From JAFGJQ01 sp964586145 (GTDB lineage Bacteria; Planctomycetota; Phycisphaerae; UBA1845), in NCBI GenBank assembly GCA_964586145.1, contig CAZPHH010000105.1:1-15091 (forward strand): a stretch of DNA of 15,091 nt, given 5' to 3'. Positions within the stretch are counted from its first letter, which is position 1. Each line of letters opens with the position of its first letter. Below are positions 7,032-14,614 of this stretch, piece after piece. Below the pieces are notes generated by a model that saw only the letters and a list, made by a program, of their open reading frames with translations, was not told the DNA's origin and made no database searches. Both the position numbers and the translations under genes were made by a program.

Positions 7032-7649
7032 TTACGCCGACACTTCGCCAGAGGCCGATCGCGGCGTTTCTGTGTCGCGTAGGGCTTCGAAATACGCCTT
7101 GGCCCGGGTCATGAATCGGCGATGCGCGGCCCGGTTGAACGACCTGCCCAGCAAAATGCGCCGGCCGTTGCGAAGCACGATGTAGTCGAACAGCCACCCG
7201 CTTGTCTTCAATTGTTTGATCTCCTCCCACCGCGCAAAACGTGGGTTCCAGTCAGTCCACACTCGCATGCCTGTTCGATCAAAGGCAATGTAGCAGGGTC
7301 GGCGCGCTCGAAGCGCCACGAACGTCATCAGCGCGGCAAAGCCGAGAACCGCGCACACGTACCAGGCCAGCATAGGCCATCGCGGAGGCAGTTTTATCGT
7401 TCTTCCGGTGAGACCCAAGACGGCGGGAGAAATCGTCCGGTCCAGCTCAGAGAGAATCTGGAGGACAACGAGGGCTGTCTGGCACGCAAGAATGGCGATC
7501 ATGGCGTATTCCGGAAGACGCGACGGACGACGCACTGTGGTGTCGGGATCGTAGGGTAAGCCACATTCGGGACAACGGCCTTCAGGGGGCAGGCCGGTCC
7601 AGGGGTAACGGCATTCCGGACAGCGATCGACGGGGTGAGTATCCTGCAT
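7032..7649 (-). CDS. Zinc-ribbon membrane protein, planctomycete type (function unknown)
   Basis: Counting from the ATG at 7649, the 205-residue protein starts with CPEC(10-13)...GLPPEGRCPEC(19-29). Four cysteines (10, 13, 26, 29) form a zinc ribbon of the CPxCxYxxxGLPxxGRCPECG style frequent in planctomycetes. Two hydrophobic segments (about 49-66 and 93-113) should span the membrane. The region 118-190 (PCYIAFDRTGMRVW...WEEIKQLKTSGW...RNGRRILLGRSF) looks like a small beta-rich PH-like cytoplasmic domain, as in YcxB-type proteins. The start could equally be the in-frame GTG at 7652, exactly 7 bases after a TACAAT box; there is no Shine-Dalgarno, so a leaderless mRNA is likely. Upstream in-frame starts at 7679 and 7748 precede or overlap that box and are disfavoured. 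It is transcribed away from the symporter gene. Role unknown. Confidence 0.8.
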   Translation of the reverse strand: MQDTHPVDRCPECRYPWTGLPPEGRCPECGLPYDPDTTVRRPSRLPEYAMIAILACQTALVVLQILSELDRTISPAVLGLTGRTIKLPPRWPMLAWYVCAVLGFAALMTFVALRARRPCYIAFDRTGMRVWTDWNPRFARWEEIKQLKTSGWLFDYIVLRNGRRILLGRSFNRAAHRRFMTRAKAYFEALRDTETPRSASGEVSA

Positions 7650-7659
7650 CACGGGCGGT

Positions 7660-7665
7660 ATTGTA
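7660..7665 (-). promoter_or_regulatory. Leaderless promoter -10 (TACAAT) of the zinc-ribbon gene
   Basis: On the minus strand the sequence reads GCTACAATACCGCCC then GTG ATG. The -10 box TACAAT (7665 to 7660) is followed by 7 bases to GTG at 7652 and 10 to ATG at 7649, so transcription should begin at or within a few bases of the start codon. The -35 region (around 7688) is poor. Nearly the same 15 bases precede the comM-like gene. Confidence 0.6.
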
Positions 7666-7783
7666 GCGGCGCGGTCCATGCGTGAAAGGGGAACGCAATC
7701 CTTCTGGACGAAGCATGTGGGGGCGCCTGTAAGTCTGACGGTCGTCAACAGCGCAGAGGGCCATGCGGCACGGATGGACCGCT

Positions 7784-7810
7784 TTGATCCTCATTGACTC
7801 GCGGTACAAT
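7784..7810 (+). promoter_or_regulatory. Promoter candidate for the symporter gene
   Basis: TACAAT (7805-7810) inside GGTACAATGCCGCGC resembles the two leaderless boxes on the other strand. TTGATC (7784-7789) is a possible -35 with a short 15-base spacer; TTGACT (7794-7799) is too close to serve. Transcription near 7817 would give a leader of about 65 bases ending in GGAGG. Confidence 0.5.
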
Positions 7811-7881
7811 GCCGCGCGGGCGCGGTCTGAACGCAATGCTGTACCTGACGGCGGCGGGCCTGCGGGCTGTCGGAGGTTTCC

Positions 7882-9477
7882 GTGATCAAACACCTCGATT
7901 CTGCGATTGTCGCGGCGTACTTCGTGGCCATCTTCGCGGCCGGCGCCGTGCTGGCGCGGCGATCGGCCCACCGATCCACCCGCGAGTTCCTTACCGGCGG
8001 CCGGACGTTCACCTGGAAGCAGACCGCGCTCACGCTGGTCGCCTTTGCGGTCGACCCGACGTACATGGGCATGGCGGGCATCGCGTTCATCTGGGGGCTG
8101 TACACTCTGCAATGGACGGCCGTTCATATCTGGTTCACAAGCTGGTTTGCCGCGATGTTCCTGGTGCCCATTTACTGGCGCACGCGGATCGTTACGACGC
8201 CGGAGTACCTTGAAAAACGGTTCAACGCTCAGTGCCGGGCCTTGTTCTCGGTGCTCATGGCGGTGATTCTCATCATCATCCTGACCAGCGCCCTGTACCT
8301 CGGTGGGCTGCTGCTGCACAAACTCCTGAAGTGGTCGCTGCCGATGAGCGTCGCGTTCATTGTGGTGGTCTGCGGGTCGTACGTCATCCTGGGCGGCCTG
8401 CGCACGGTGCTGACGCTGGATGTCTACCAGGGCGTGTTTCTGCTGATCACGCTGGGCGTCGTGGCTTGGCGTGCCGTGGCGGCGGCCGGCGGGCTGGCGG
8501 AGATCGCGGCGTCGGGCGTGCAGGGAAACGCGGGCACGCCGATCGCCAGCCTCATCCCGCCGATGGATGCGAACTTCACGACGGGCACGTTCTTTCCCGC
8601 ACCCGCCGTCGTCCTTTGGGCCACCGTGGCCGGCGTGTCGTGGCTGGCGTGCAACTTCGGCACGGCCCAGCGCCTGCTGGCCGCACGGAGCGAGCGGGAC
8701 GCCCAGAAAAGCCTGCTGCTGCTGGCGGTTCTGGCGAACCTCGCGTGCTTCGCCACGTTCATCATCGGCGTGGCCATGCGCAAGCTGCAGCCCGAGATGA
8801 AGCCGGACGAGGCGTTCATGGAGGTGATGCTGACCATGTTTCCCGTCGGCGCGCGCGGGCTGCTGGTGGCGGGGATGATGGCGGCGCTGCTCTCTTCGGT
8901 CGACGGCCTGGCGACCGCATCCGGGACGCTGCTCACGCAGGACATCTACGGCCGGTTCATCCGCCGCGGGCCGGGCGAGAGGGAGACCAAAGCAGTTACA
9001 CGGCTGGCAGAGGCGGCGGTGCTGATCATTTCCGTCGCGATGGTTCCCATCGTTCCACGGTTTGCCTCTGCCGTGACGTTCGTGCAGACCTTTTTCGGGG
9101 ACGTGCTGGGCGTCGTGGTGGCGCTGTTCGTGGTGGGCATCTTCTCACGCCGGGCCACTCCGCGTGCCGCGTTTGCGTCGATGGTCTCCGCGGTGGTCCT
9201 CGCCGTTTCGCTGGATGTGTGGACGGACCTGAACTTCGCGTACGTGGGGTTCCTCTCTTTCGCGTACGCCGTTGTCGCGACGCTGGCCCTGAGCCGGCTG
9301 GAGCCGGCGCCGGACCCGCAACGCCTGGAAAACCTGACCGTGTACACGCTGCCCGACGCCCGGGGCCCCTGGATCGGGCTGCGGGCGTGGCCGGGGCTGT
9401 GGAAGTGGGCCCTGATCCTCGGCGTCGGTTGGGGGCTCGTGACGGCGATCTGGGAGGTGTACGTCCGGCTACTCTGA
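7882..9477 (+). CDS. Sodium:solute symporter (SSS family)
   Basis: A GTG start at 7882 has GGAGG (7872-7876) 5 bases ahead. The 531-residue protein is strongly hydrophobic with about 13 to 14 membrane segments, fitting the SSS/LeuT-like fold. Family hallmarks are the early FLTGGR (36-41) after the first helix and AALLSSVDGLATASGTLLTQDIYGRF (334-359). The latter matches the signature containing the Na2-site serines (338-339) and the DIY motif. Known members move sugars, amino acids, nucleosides, vitamins or carboxylates inward with Na+; the substrate cannot be read here. A soluble C-terminal stretch (about 472-503) precedes a final membrane helix. The gene is divergent from the zinc-ribbon gene and followed, after 262 bases, by a secreted serine hydrolase on the same strand. 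Confidence 0.92.
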   Translation: MIKHLDSAIVAAYFVAIFAAGAVLARRSAHRSTREFLTGGRTFTWKQTALTLVAFAVDPTYMGMAGIAFIWGLYTLQWTAVHIWFTSWFAAMFLVPIYWRTRIVTTPEYLEKRFNAQCRALFSVLMAVILIIILTSALYLGGLLLHKLLKWSLPMSVAFIVVVCGSYVILGGLRTVLTLDVYQGVFLLITLGVVAWRAVAAAGGLAEIAASGVQGNAGTPIASLIPPMDANFTTGTFFPAPAVVLWATVAGVSWLACNFGTAQRLLAARSERDAQKSLLLLAVLANLACFATFIIGVAMRKLQPEMKPDEAFMEVMLTMFPVGARGLLVAGMMAALLSSVDGLATASGTLLTQDIYGRFIRRGPGERETKAVTRLAEAAVLIISVAMVPIVPRFASAVTFVQTFFGDVLGVVVALFVVGIFSRRATPRAAFASMVSAVVLAVSLDVWTDLNFAYVGFLSFAYAVVATLALSRLEPAPDPQRLENLTVYTLPDARGPWIGLRAWPGLWKWALILGVGWGLVTAIWEVYVRLL

Positions 9478-9636
9478 TCGGTCCGGTGGCGCCGGCGCGG
9501 ACGCCATGCAGGGCAGCGGTATCTGAGGCGGGTGATCCGGTTTTCGGACGTGTCGGCGCCGCGTGCGGGCAGCGATTGCCCTGACCGGTGCGAACGGCCG
9601 TTCCGCGTGATGTCGAGTCAGGCACTCGCCCCTTCT

Positions 9637-9665
9637 TTCCGTTCCGCCGGCCAATCTGGTACCAT
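9637..9665 (+). promoter_or_regulatory. Weak promoter candidate for the secreted serine hydrolase
   Basis: GGTACCAT contains TACCAT (9660-9665), four of six matches to a -10 box, in the same G-N-TAC context as other candidates here. The -35 position (TTCCGT, 9637-9642) matches poorly. It lies 74 bases before the ATG at 9740. Confidence 0.3.
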
Positions 9666-9739
9666 GACAGGCAGGCGTGTGCCAGCGTTTTTGTGCGTGT
9701 GGGTGGCCGGGGCAGCACCGGCACGGAGGAGGGCGGTTC

Positions 9740-11338
9740 ATGAAGATGGGGAACACTGTACGCGTTTCGAGGCGGGCGGGGGTGGGGTTGTCACTTCTCC
9801 TGCTGCTGTCGTCCGCGCGGGCGGACACGCAGGTTTTCACGATTCTCGATGACGCGAACCTGAACCAGGCCGTCGCCCAGGTCCGGTCGGATTTCCTGGC
9901 CATCAAGCCGTACGTCAGCCGCCTCGATGTGACGATCCTGGTACCGAACCCGGACGGCACTTGGTCGCGGGGCTCGTACAACCCGAACACCATCGCGTAT
10001 CCCGCCAGTTGCGTGAAGCTCTGCTACCTGGCGTCGGCGATGTACTGGGCGCGAATCAACGGCCATCCGTATGACTTCCTGGACTGGTGCGTGCGGCCCA
10101 TGATCGTGGATTCAGACAATTACGCCACCGGCCAGGTAGTGGATGCGATCACCGGGGCGCCGAACTACGCCACCAGCACGTATGACAGCACCTTCTGGGC
10201 CTGGTACGCCCAGCGCCAGTTCACGGAAAACTACCTCACCTCGCGCGGCCTGCTCGAGAACCAGACCGTGATGCACAAGACGTATCCCACGAACTCAGGC
10301 AGCTCACCCAACGGGGCCGAGTCCCTGGCAATCAACTATCGCGGCGGGAATCGCATGCAGCCCAAGTGCAGCGCGTCGCTCATGCTGGAGATTGTGAAGG
10401 GGGCCGTCGAGCCGGGGGCGACGGCCTACATGCGCGGTCTGCTGACCCACGATCGCTGGGGCGGCAACAGCGAGTTCGGCTTCGGACTGCCGCCCGGTTC
10501 GCTGTACGAGAACAAGCTGGGCCTTGCCTACGACACGCTCGAGGACATCGCCTACGTCGTGCTTCCGAACGGCCGGTCGTTCATTCTGGCGGCGTATTCC
10601 AACGGGTTTCAGGGTCCCGAACCCAACCAGCCGTATCCGTACGATGCCTCGCTGCTCGGCGTGTTCGCGGAGATGCTGATCGACGAACTGGAATTGCACA
10701 TCGGCTGCCCGCCCAAGTGGAAGATCGACAACACGGATCCGGCGGTGGTGGTGGCCGGGTCGTGGGACTTCGTCACCGACCAGAGCGTGGATTACGATAT
10801 GTACGGCGCCAGCTACCTCGCCACGCAAAGCCAGAAGACCGCGACTGCCAGCGTAACCTGGAACCTGAACGTGCCCTCCGCCGGCCGGTATGAGGTGTGC
10901 GTCTGGTCTCCGCAGAAGTCGACGGGCACGACCGTGACGTATCGCGTGTATCACGAGGCGGGCTCCACAGCGGTGGGAGTGAATCAGCGGTACTACGGCG
11001 GTCGCTGGTTCCGACTCGGCGATTTCGATTTCGCCGCCGACCAGGGGTCGGTGGTCCTCACGAACCAGGCCCAGCAGAGCGGCAAATACGTGATGGCCGA
11101 CGCTGTCAAGGTCACGAAGTGGCCCGGCGGCGACCTCTTCGATGACGACGCGGATGGCGACGTGGATCTGCTTGACTACGGCGGCTTCGCGGCGTGCTCG
11201 GCGGGGCCGGATGGCGGTCCGCTCGACTCGCCTTGCCGCAACCACGATGCGGACGGCGATGACGACGTGGACTTGCGAGATTTCGCGGAGTTCCAGACAC
11301 ATTTCGGCGTGGGCACGAGGAGACGGACTGCGGATTGA
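9740..11338 (+). CDS. Secreted serine hydrolase (class A beta-lactamase fold) with golvesin-like and dockerin-like domains
   Basis: GGAGGAGGG (9726-9734) ends 5 bases before ATG 9740; an in-frame ATG at 9677 lacks such a site. The 532-residue product has a signal peptide (1-28, cleavage near SARA-D). The N-terminal domain (about 31-320) carries beta-lactamase/penicillin-binding landmarks in order: SCVK (Ser90, Lys93), SDN (125-127) and KLG (259-261) in place of KTG. The gap from Ser90 to SDN is 35 residues, shorter than the 60 of classical class A enzymes, and no clear Glu166 equivalent was found. Beta-lactam hydrolysis is therefore not implied; a peptidase or esterase acting in the envelope is as likely. 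Residues 327-460 (IDNTDP...VAGSW...GRYEVCVWSP...ADAVKV) resemble golvesin C-terminal-like beta-sandwich domains. The tail (467-522) has two EF-hand-like loops like those of the 946-2391 product. Confidence 0.85.
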   Translation: MKMGNTVRVSRRAGVGLSLLLLLSSARADTQVFTILDDANLNQAVAQVRSDFLAIKPYVSRLDVTILVPNPDGTWSRGSYNPNTIAYPASCVKLCYLASAMYWARINGHPYDFLDWCVRPMIVDSDNYATGQVVDAITGAPNYATSTYDSTFWAWYAQRQFTENYLTSRGLLENQTVMHKTYPTNSGSSPNGAESLAINYRGGNRMQPKCSASLMLEIVKGAVEPGATAYMRGLLTHDRWGGNSEFGFGLPPGSLYENKLGLAYDTLEDIAYVVLPNGRSFILAAYSNGFQGPEPNQPYPYDASLLGVFAEMLIDELELHIGCPPKWKIDNTDPAVVVAGSWDFVTDQSVDYDMYGASYLATQSQKTATASVTWNLNVPSAGRYEVCVWSPQKSTGTTVTYRVYHEAGSTAVGVNQRYYGGRWFRLGDFDFAADQGSVVLTNQAQQSGKYVMADAVKVTKWPGGDLFDDDADGDVDLLDYGGFAACSAGPDGGPLDSPCRNHDADGDDDVDLRDFAEFQTHFGVGTRRRTAD

Positions 11339-11379
11339 CCGCGCCGGGCCAGCGTGCCCAGCGTACGGCGGAGGCACAA

Positions 11380-11410
11380 CGGGCCGCGCGACAGGCAGCC
11401 GCGCGGCCCG
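11380..11410. terminator. Strong bidirectional hairpin between convergent genes
   Basis: CGGGCCGCGCG (11380-11390) and CGCGCGGCCCG (11400-11410) pair perfectly over 11 bases with a 9-base loop ACAGGCAGC. It sits in the 102-base gap between two facing stop codons, the expected place for a shared terminator. There is no T run on either side, so it would act by stem stability or with Rho. Confidence 0.7.
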
Positions 11411-11440
11411 AGGCTCGATTCGACTCGACTCCTCTCTCGG

Positions 11441-12256
11441 TCAGCGGCGGCGCAGCGCGGCAACCCCCAGCAGCGTCAGCAGAACCAGCGAAGATGGCTC
11501 GGGCACCCAGGCGGCGGCGGAGAACGTTCCGGAACCGGTGAAGGGTGACCGGATCGTGCCGAGCGACTGGCCTGTCGTCACGTCGTACTTGTAGAAGAAC
11601 GCCTGCGTTGTGTTGGGGCCGTCCGTAACGTAATAGGCGACACCGTTGTGGACGGCCAGGCCGTCGATGTCCGTTTCCCCCGCCGGATAGGGGGCCTTGA
11701 AGGTCTCGGACTGCCCGACGTAGTCGATCTGATACAGCCCGACGGAGGAGCCGGCCGGGGCGGTATCGCTCAGGCCGTACAACAGCCCGCTGGTCGCGTC
11801 AAAATCGAGCCCGCCGAAGTCGAAGGCGGACGGGTACACGTAGACCTGCGTGGCCACCAGGGTGACCGGGTCGATCTCGTACACCGCCTCCGTGGAGATG
11901 TTGCGCGTGCCATACAGCTTGCCGTCGTGGAAACCCAGGCCGACGAAGTTTATGGTTGCCGCGTTGAAGGTCATCGTGCCCAGGTTGGTCGGAGTGAGGG
12001 CGGCACCGAAGGGCGAGCTGTAGAGTGCCGAGCCGTTGTTCCAGTACAGCGTGTCGGTCGCGCCGTCATAGGCCATGCCCCAGGGCTTTGCCTCCGCGGT
12101 GGTGCTCGAGTACAGCGGGGCGGCGGCGCCGCTGACGGGGTCCACGTTCCAGATGGTGGCCGTCCCGGACTGGTCGTTGCCCACGATGAGCTGTGCCTGC
12201 GCGACGGATGCGATCAGGGCGATACCTGGTGCGAAAAGTAATGGAATCCTACGCAT
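11441..12256 (-). CDS. PEP-CTERM protein with propeller-like repeats
   Basis: On the minus strand, GAGGGAGAG lies just before the ATG at 12256, which is preferred over the open frame reaching 12355. The 271-residue product has a short signal peptide (MRRIPLLFAPGIALIASVAQAQ, cleavage near residue 22). The body has several similar units, such as LYWNNGSALYSS, KLYGTRNISTEAVYEIDP and LLYGLSDTAPAGSSVGLYQID. These Asp- and Tyr-rich strands resemble beta-propeller repeats. The C-terminus is VPEP (251-254), a hydrophobic helix SSLVLLTLLGVAAL and RRR, the exosortase sorting signal. The protein is probably exported and processed at the cell surface; its ligand or role is unknown. It converges on the serine hydrolase gene, with a strong hairpin between. 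Confidence 0.87.
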   Translation of the reverse strand: MRRIPLLFAPGIALIASVAQAQLIVGNDQSGTATIWNVDPVSGAAAPLYSSTTAEAKPWGMAYDGATDTLYWNNGSALYSSPFGAALTPTNLGTMTFNAATINFVGLGFHDGKLYGTRNISTEAVYEIDPVTLVATQVYVYPSAFDFGGLDFDATSGLLYGLSDTAPAGSSVGLYQIDYVGQSETFKAPYPAGETDIDGLAVHNGVAYYVTDGPNTTQAFFYKYDVTTGQSLGTIRSPFTGSGTFSAAAWVPEPSSLVLLTLLGVAALRRR

Positions 12257-12472
12257 GGTTTTCTCTCCCTCTATCAGAATGGCCCGTGAAGCATGCGCGA
12301 CCGACCTGAGAGCGAACCGCCGCTCTCCACACGCACGATGGGCCGGTGCGCGCACGCATCGCCGTTGAACAACCGTGGATCAATCTCCCTCTCCTGACGT
12401 GCACTGCCCTGCGACGGCAGACGTCCCTGCCGGCCGCTTCCCGGGCAGCAGCTCTCCGTCTCCTGCGTAAAC

Positions 12473-12502
12473 ATGGTACCAACCGCGGTGCTTCCCATGC
12501 AA
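12473..12502 (-). promoter_or_regulatory. Weak promoter candidate upstream of the 12256 gene
   Basis: On the minus strand, TTGCAT (12502-12497) and TACCAT (12478-12473) are separated by 18 bases. The box sits in GGTACCAT, as before the serine hydrolase gene. It would give a leader of about 210 bases, which is long, so a closer promoter may have been missed. Confidence 0.25.
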
Positions 12503-12679
12503 CGCCGTCTTTCATCGATTCGCCCGAAAGAACGCCGGAGGACGCGGCCGATCACAGGGAGATGAAGCAGGGCTTGATTCGCCATGCTGTTCGGACCGGC
12601 CGAGTTGTCGCCCAATTGTTGATGCGAAAAGGGGTTGACGATTGCGCCGCTCTATCTGCGCCGGCGCCCAACTCCTGCC

Positions 12680-12701
12680 GCCGCACGGCACGCCCTGCGG
12701 C
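12680..12701 (-). terminator. Hairpin downstream of the comM-like gene
   Basis: GCCGCA (12680-12685) pairs with TGCGGC (12696-12701), 6 pairs with a 10-base loop, about 40 bases past the stop. No T run follows on the minus strand, so terminator function is tentative. Confidence 0.3.
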
Positions 12702-12740
12702 ACTCGGGCGATTCAGCCTTGGCGGAACACGAAGCGCTAT

Positions 12741-14270
12741 CTACAACTGCCGATCCAGCCGTCGATAGTGGATCGCTTCGGCCAAATGGTCGGCGCCGAT
12801 GCTCTCGGCGCCGGACATGTCCGCAATCGTGCGGGCAACCCGCAACACCTTGTCGTGGGCCCGGGCGGACAGGCCCAGTTCGGTCATGGCCTGGCGGAGC
12901 ATCAACTCGCCGGCGTCGTCAAGCTTGCAGAACTTGCGAAGCTGGCGCGGGCCCATCCGGCCATTCAGCATGGTGGAGTCGTGGCCGTAGCGCTCGCGCT
13001 GCACCCGGCGGGCGGCGACCACCTGCTCACGCAGGGCGGAGGACGGGGTGCCGTCACGGTCGGATCGGAGTTCGGAGAACGGGACGGCCGGCACCTCCAC
13101 GTGGATGTCGATGCGATCGATCAGCGGGCCGCTGATGCGGGCCAGGTACTTGTCGATCTGTGGGGCCGTGCATTTGCAGGGCTTGCGGGGGTCGGTGAAG
13201 TAGCCGCAGGGGCACGGGTTCATGGCGGCCACCAGCATGAACGACGCGGGAAAGGTGACCGTGGTGTGCGCCCGGGCGATGGTGACCGTGGCGTCTTCCA
13301 TCGGTTGCCGCAGCGCCTCCAGGGCGTTCCGCGTGAACTCCGGAAACTCGTCCAGGAACAGCACGCCGTGGTGGGCAAGCGACACTTCACCCGCCTGCGG
13401 CACCGACCCGCCGCCGACCAGGGCCGGCGTACTGGCGGAATGGTGCGGGGTGCGCACCGGCCGGGTGGCCAGCAGCGACGTGCCGGCCCTCAGTTCGCCC
13501 GCCACGGAGTGGATGCGGGTGGTTTCCAGCGATTCGTTGAGCGTCAGCGGCGGCAGAATGGTCGGCAGCCGCTTGGCCAGCATGGTTTTGCCCGAGCCCG
13601 GCGGGCCGATCAGAAGCATGTTGTGGGCGCCGGCCGCCGAGATAGTCAGCGCTCGCTTCACGTGCTCCTGGCCGCGAACATCGGAGAAGTCGCAATCGTA
13701 CCGGCTGGACGCCGCAAAGACGGCCTCCAGATCGATGAACACAGGATCGAGCGGGAGCTGGCCGGTGAGGAAACCAACGGCCTCCGCCAGGCACGACACT
13801 GGAATCACGTCGACGCCTTCGACCACGCCGGCCTCGGGGCTGTTGTCGGCGGGCAGGATGATGCCGCGGTACCCTTGCGTCCGAGCGAGCATGGCGGCGG
13901 AGAGGGCGCCTTTGATGGGCCGCACCCGGCCATCCAGGGCCAGCTCGCCGGCGATCAGGTAGTCGCCGGTGAGGTCGGATTCCACCTCGCCGTTGGCCAG
14001 CAGAATGCCGACAGCCATGGGCAGATCGTAAATGGGCCCCTCCTTGCGAAGGTCGGCCGGGGCGAGGTTGATGACGGTCTTGTAGCGGGGGAACTGGTAG
14101 CCGGAGTTGGCCAGGGCGCTGCGGACCCGTTCGATGCTCTCTTTGACGGCGGCATCCGGCAAGCCGACGACGGCCGTCCCCGCGAAGCCCCGATGGGCCA
14201 CGTCCACTTCCACCTCGACTGGCAAACCTTCAATGCCGTAGAACGCGGCGCTGTGTAGACGGGAGATCAT
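12741..14270 (-). CDS. comM: YifB/ComM-type Mg-chelatase-like AAA+ ATPase
   Basis: The 509-residue protein (ComM is about 506) has the full family layout. An N-terminal Lon-protease-like fold comes first (about 1-170: MISRLHSAAFYGIEG, VVGLPDAAVKES, INLAPADLRKEG, YDLPMAVGIL). Next is the AAA+ core with Walker A GPPGSGKT (222-229) and Walker B VLFLDEF (303-309). A four-cysteine insert CPCGYFTDPRKPCKC (353-367) follows, then GPLIDRIDIHVEVP (381-394) and the C-terminal Mg-chelatase lid (about 410-505). In Vibrio and related bacteria ComM is a hexameric helicase that promotes branch migration during natural transformation; in this phylum that role is inference. The ATG at 14270 matches family N-termini, although the frame is open to 14336. 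A TACAAT box ends 7 bases before it and no Shine-Dalgarno exists, so a leaderless transcript is likely. Confidence 0.95.
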   Translation of the reverse strand: MISRLHSAAFYGIEGLPVEVEVDVAHRGFAGTAVVGLPDAAVKESIERVRSALANSGYQFPRYKTVINLAPADLRKEGPIYDLPMAVGILLANGEVESDLTGDYLIAGELALDGRVRPIKGALSAAMLARTQGYRGIILPADNSPEAGVVEGVDVIPVSCLAEAVGFLTGQLPLDPVFIDLEAVFAASSRYDCDFSDVRGQEHVKRALTISAAGAHNMLLIGPPGSGKTMLAKRLPTILPPLTLNESLETTRIHSVAGELRAGTSLLATRPVRTPHHSASTPALVGGGSVPQAGEVSLAHHGVLFLDEFPEFTRNALEALRQPMEDATVTIARAHTTVTFPASFMLVAAMNPCPCGYFTDPRKPCKCTAPQIDKYLARISGPLIDRIDIHVEVPAVPFSELRSDRDGTPSSALREQVVAARRVQRERYGHDSTMLNGRMGPRQLRKFCKLDDAGELMLRQAMTELGLSARAHDKVLRVARTIADMSGAESIGADHLAEAIHYRRLDRQL

Positions 14271-14277
14271 GGGCGGG

Positions 14278-14283
14278 ATTGTA
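14278..14283 (-). promoter_or_regulatory. Leaderless promoter -10 (TACAAT) of the comM-like gene
   Basis: The minus strand reads GCTACAATCCCGCCC then ATG. The -10 box TACAAT is separated from the start codon by exactly 7 bases, so RNA should begin at the ATG. A weak -35, TTCTCC (14306-14301), lies 17 bases upstream. Fourteen of 15 bases equal the block before the zinc-ribbon gene. Confidence 0.6.
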
Positions 14284-14480
14284 GCGAGGAAGGGACCGGG
14301 GGAGAAGAGAGAAGGCGATCCGGAGAAAGGGGGCATGGTTTACGTCGGTCGGTCGGCCGGGTGGTGCGGCCCGTCCGCACTTCGAGCGGTTCGTGGCGGC
14401 AGTGTCGCCAGGGCGGATTCAGTCTCAAGGGCGGGTCCGGGCGGGGTGCCTTCGGGTTTCACTTCACGCTGGGGCTCAGC

Positions 14481-14495
14481 GCGGGCTACGCCCGC
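14481..14495. repeat. Compact palindrome GCGGGC-TAC-GCCCGC
   Basis: Six perfect pairs around a 3-base loop make a REP-like hairpin in non-coding DNA. TGGG and CCCA flank it and could extend it with bulges. It occurs once in the window; whether it is dispersed in the genome cannot be seen here. Confidence 0.4.
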
Positions 14496-14580
14496 AACCC
14501 AAGCGATGGAGGGACGGAGCCACGAAGACAAAGGACTTGCGCTGGTGCGGGCGGGGGAATTGGCGCGGGACGCGAAGAAT

Positions 14581-14614
14581 CCGCACCTTTGCAGTGCGGG
14601 GGGCGCGCAGCGCC
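14581..14614 (+). repeat. Two adjacent hairpins
   Basis: CCGCAC (14581-14586) pairs with GTGCGG (14594-14599). GGCGC (14602-14606) pairs with GCGCC (14610-14614) across a 3-base loop. They could be part of a structured RNA or of a decayed repeat; no RNA family was recognised. Confidence 0.35.

Larger units (their letters stand above)
12257..12740 (-). other. Intergenic region between two minus-strand genes
   Basis: No convincing gene was seen in these 484 bases. A minus-strand frame from about 12475 to 12274 could encode 66 residues starting MFTQETESCCPGSG, but nothing supports it. The stretch holds a hairpin after the comM-like stop and a weak promoter candidate, listed separately. Confidence 0.5.

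Noticed and set aside
6892..7040. Minus-strand reading MIGHSSIRLEDLLIEARRI, reminiscent of the LGHSSI motif of tyrosine recombinases
   Set aside because: Only the four to six motif residues fit. The following residues lack the active-site Tyr context, and most of the frame overlaps the zinc-ribbon gene, so chance is more likely than an integrase remnant.
8232..9584. 450-residue plus-strand frame overlapping the symporter
   Set aside because: It is an out-of-frame shadow, very rich in Gly, Arg and Ala. The symporter frame has membrane helices and family signatures over the same bases.
12642..14258. 538-residue plus-strand frame opposite the comM-like gene
   Set aside because: The minus-strand frame matches the YifB/ComM family from end to end. 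The plus-strand frame is a Gly/His/Arg-rich shadow.
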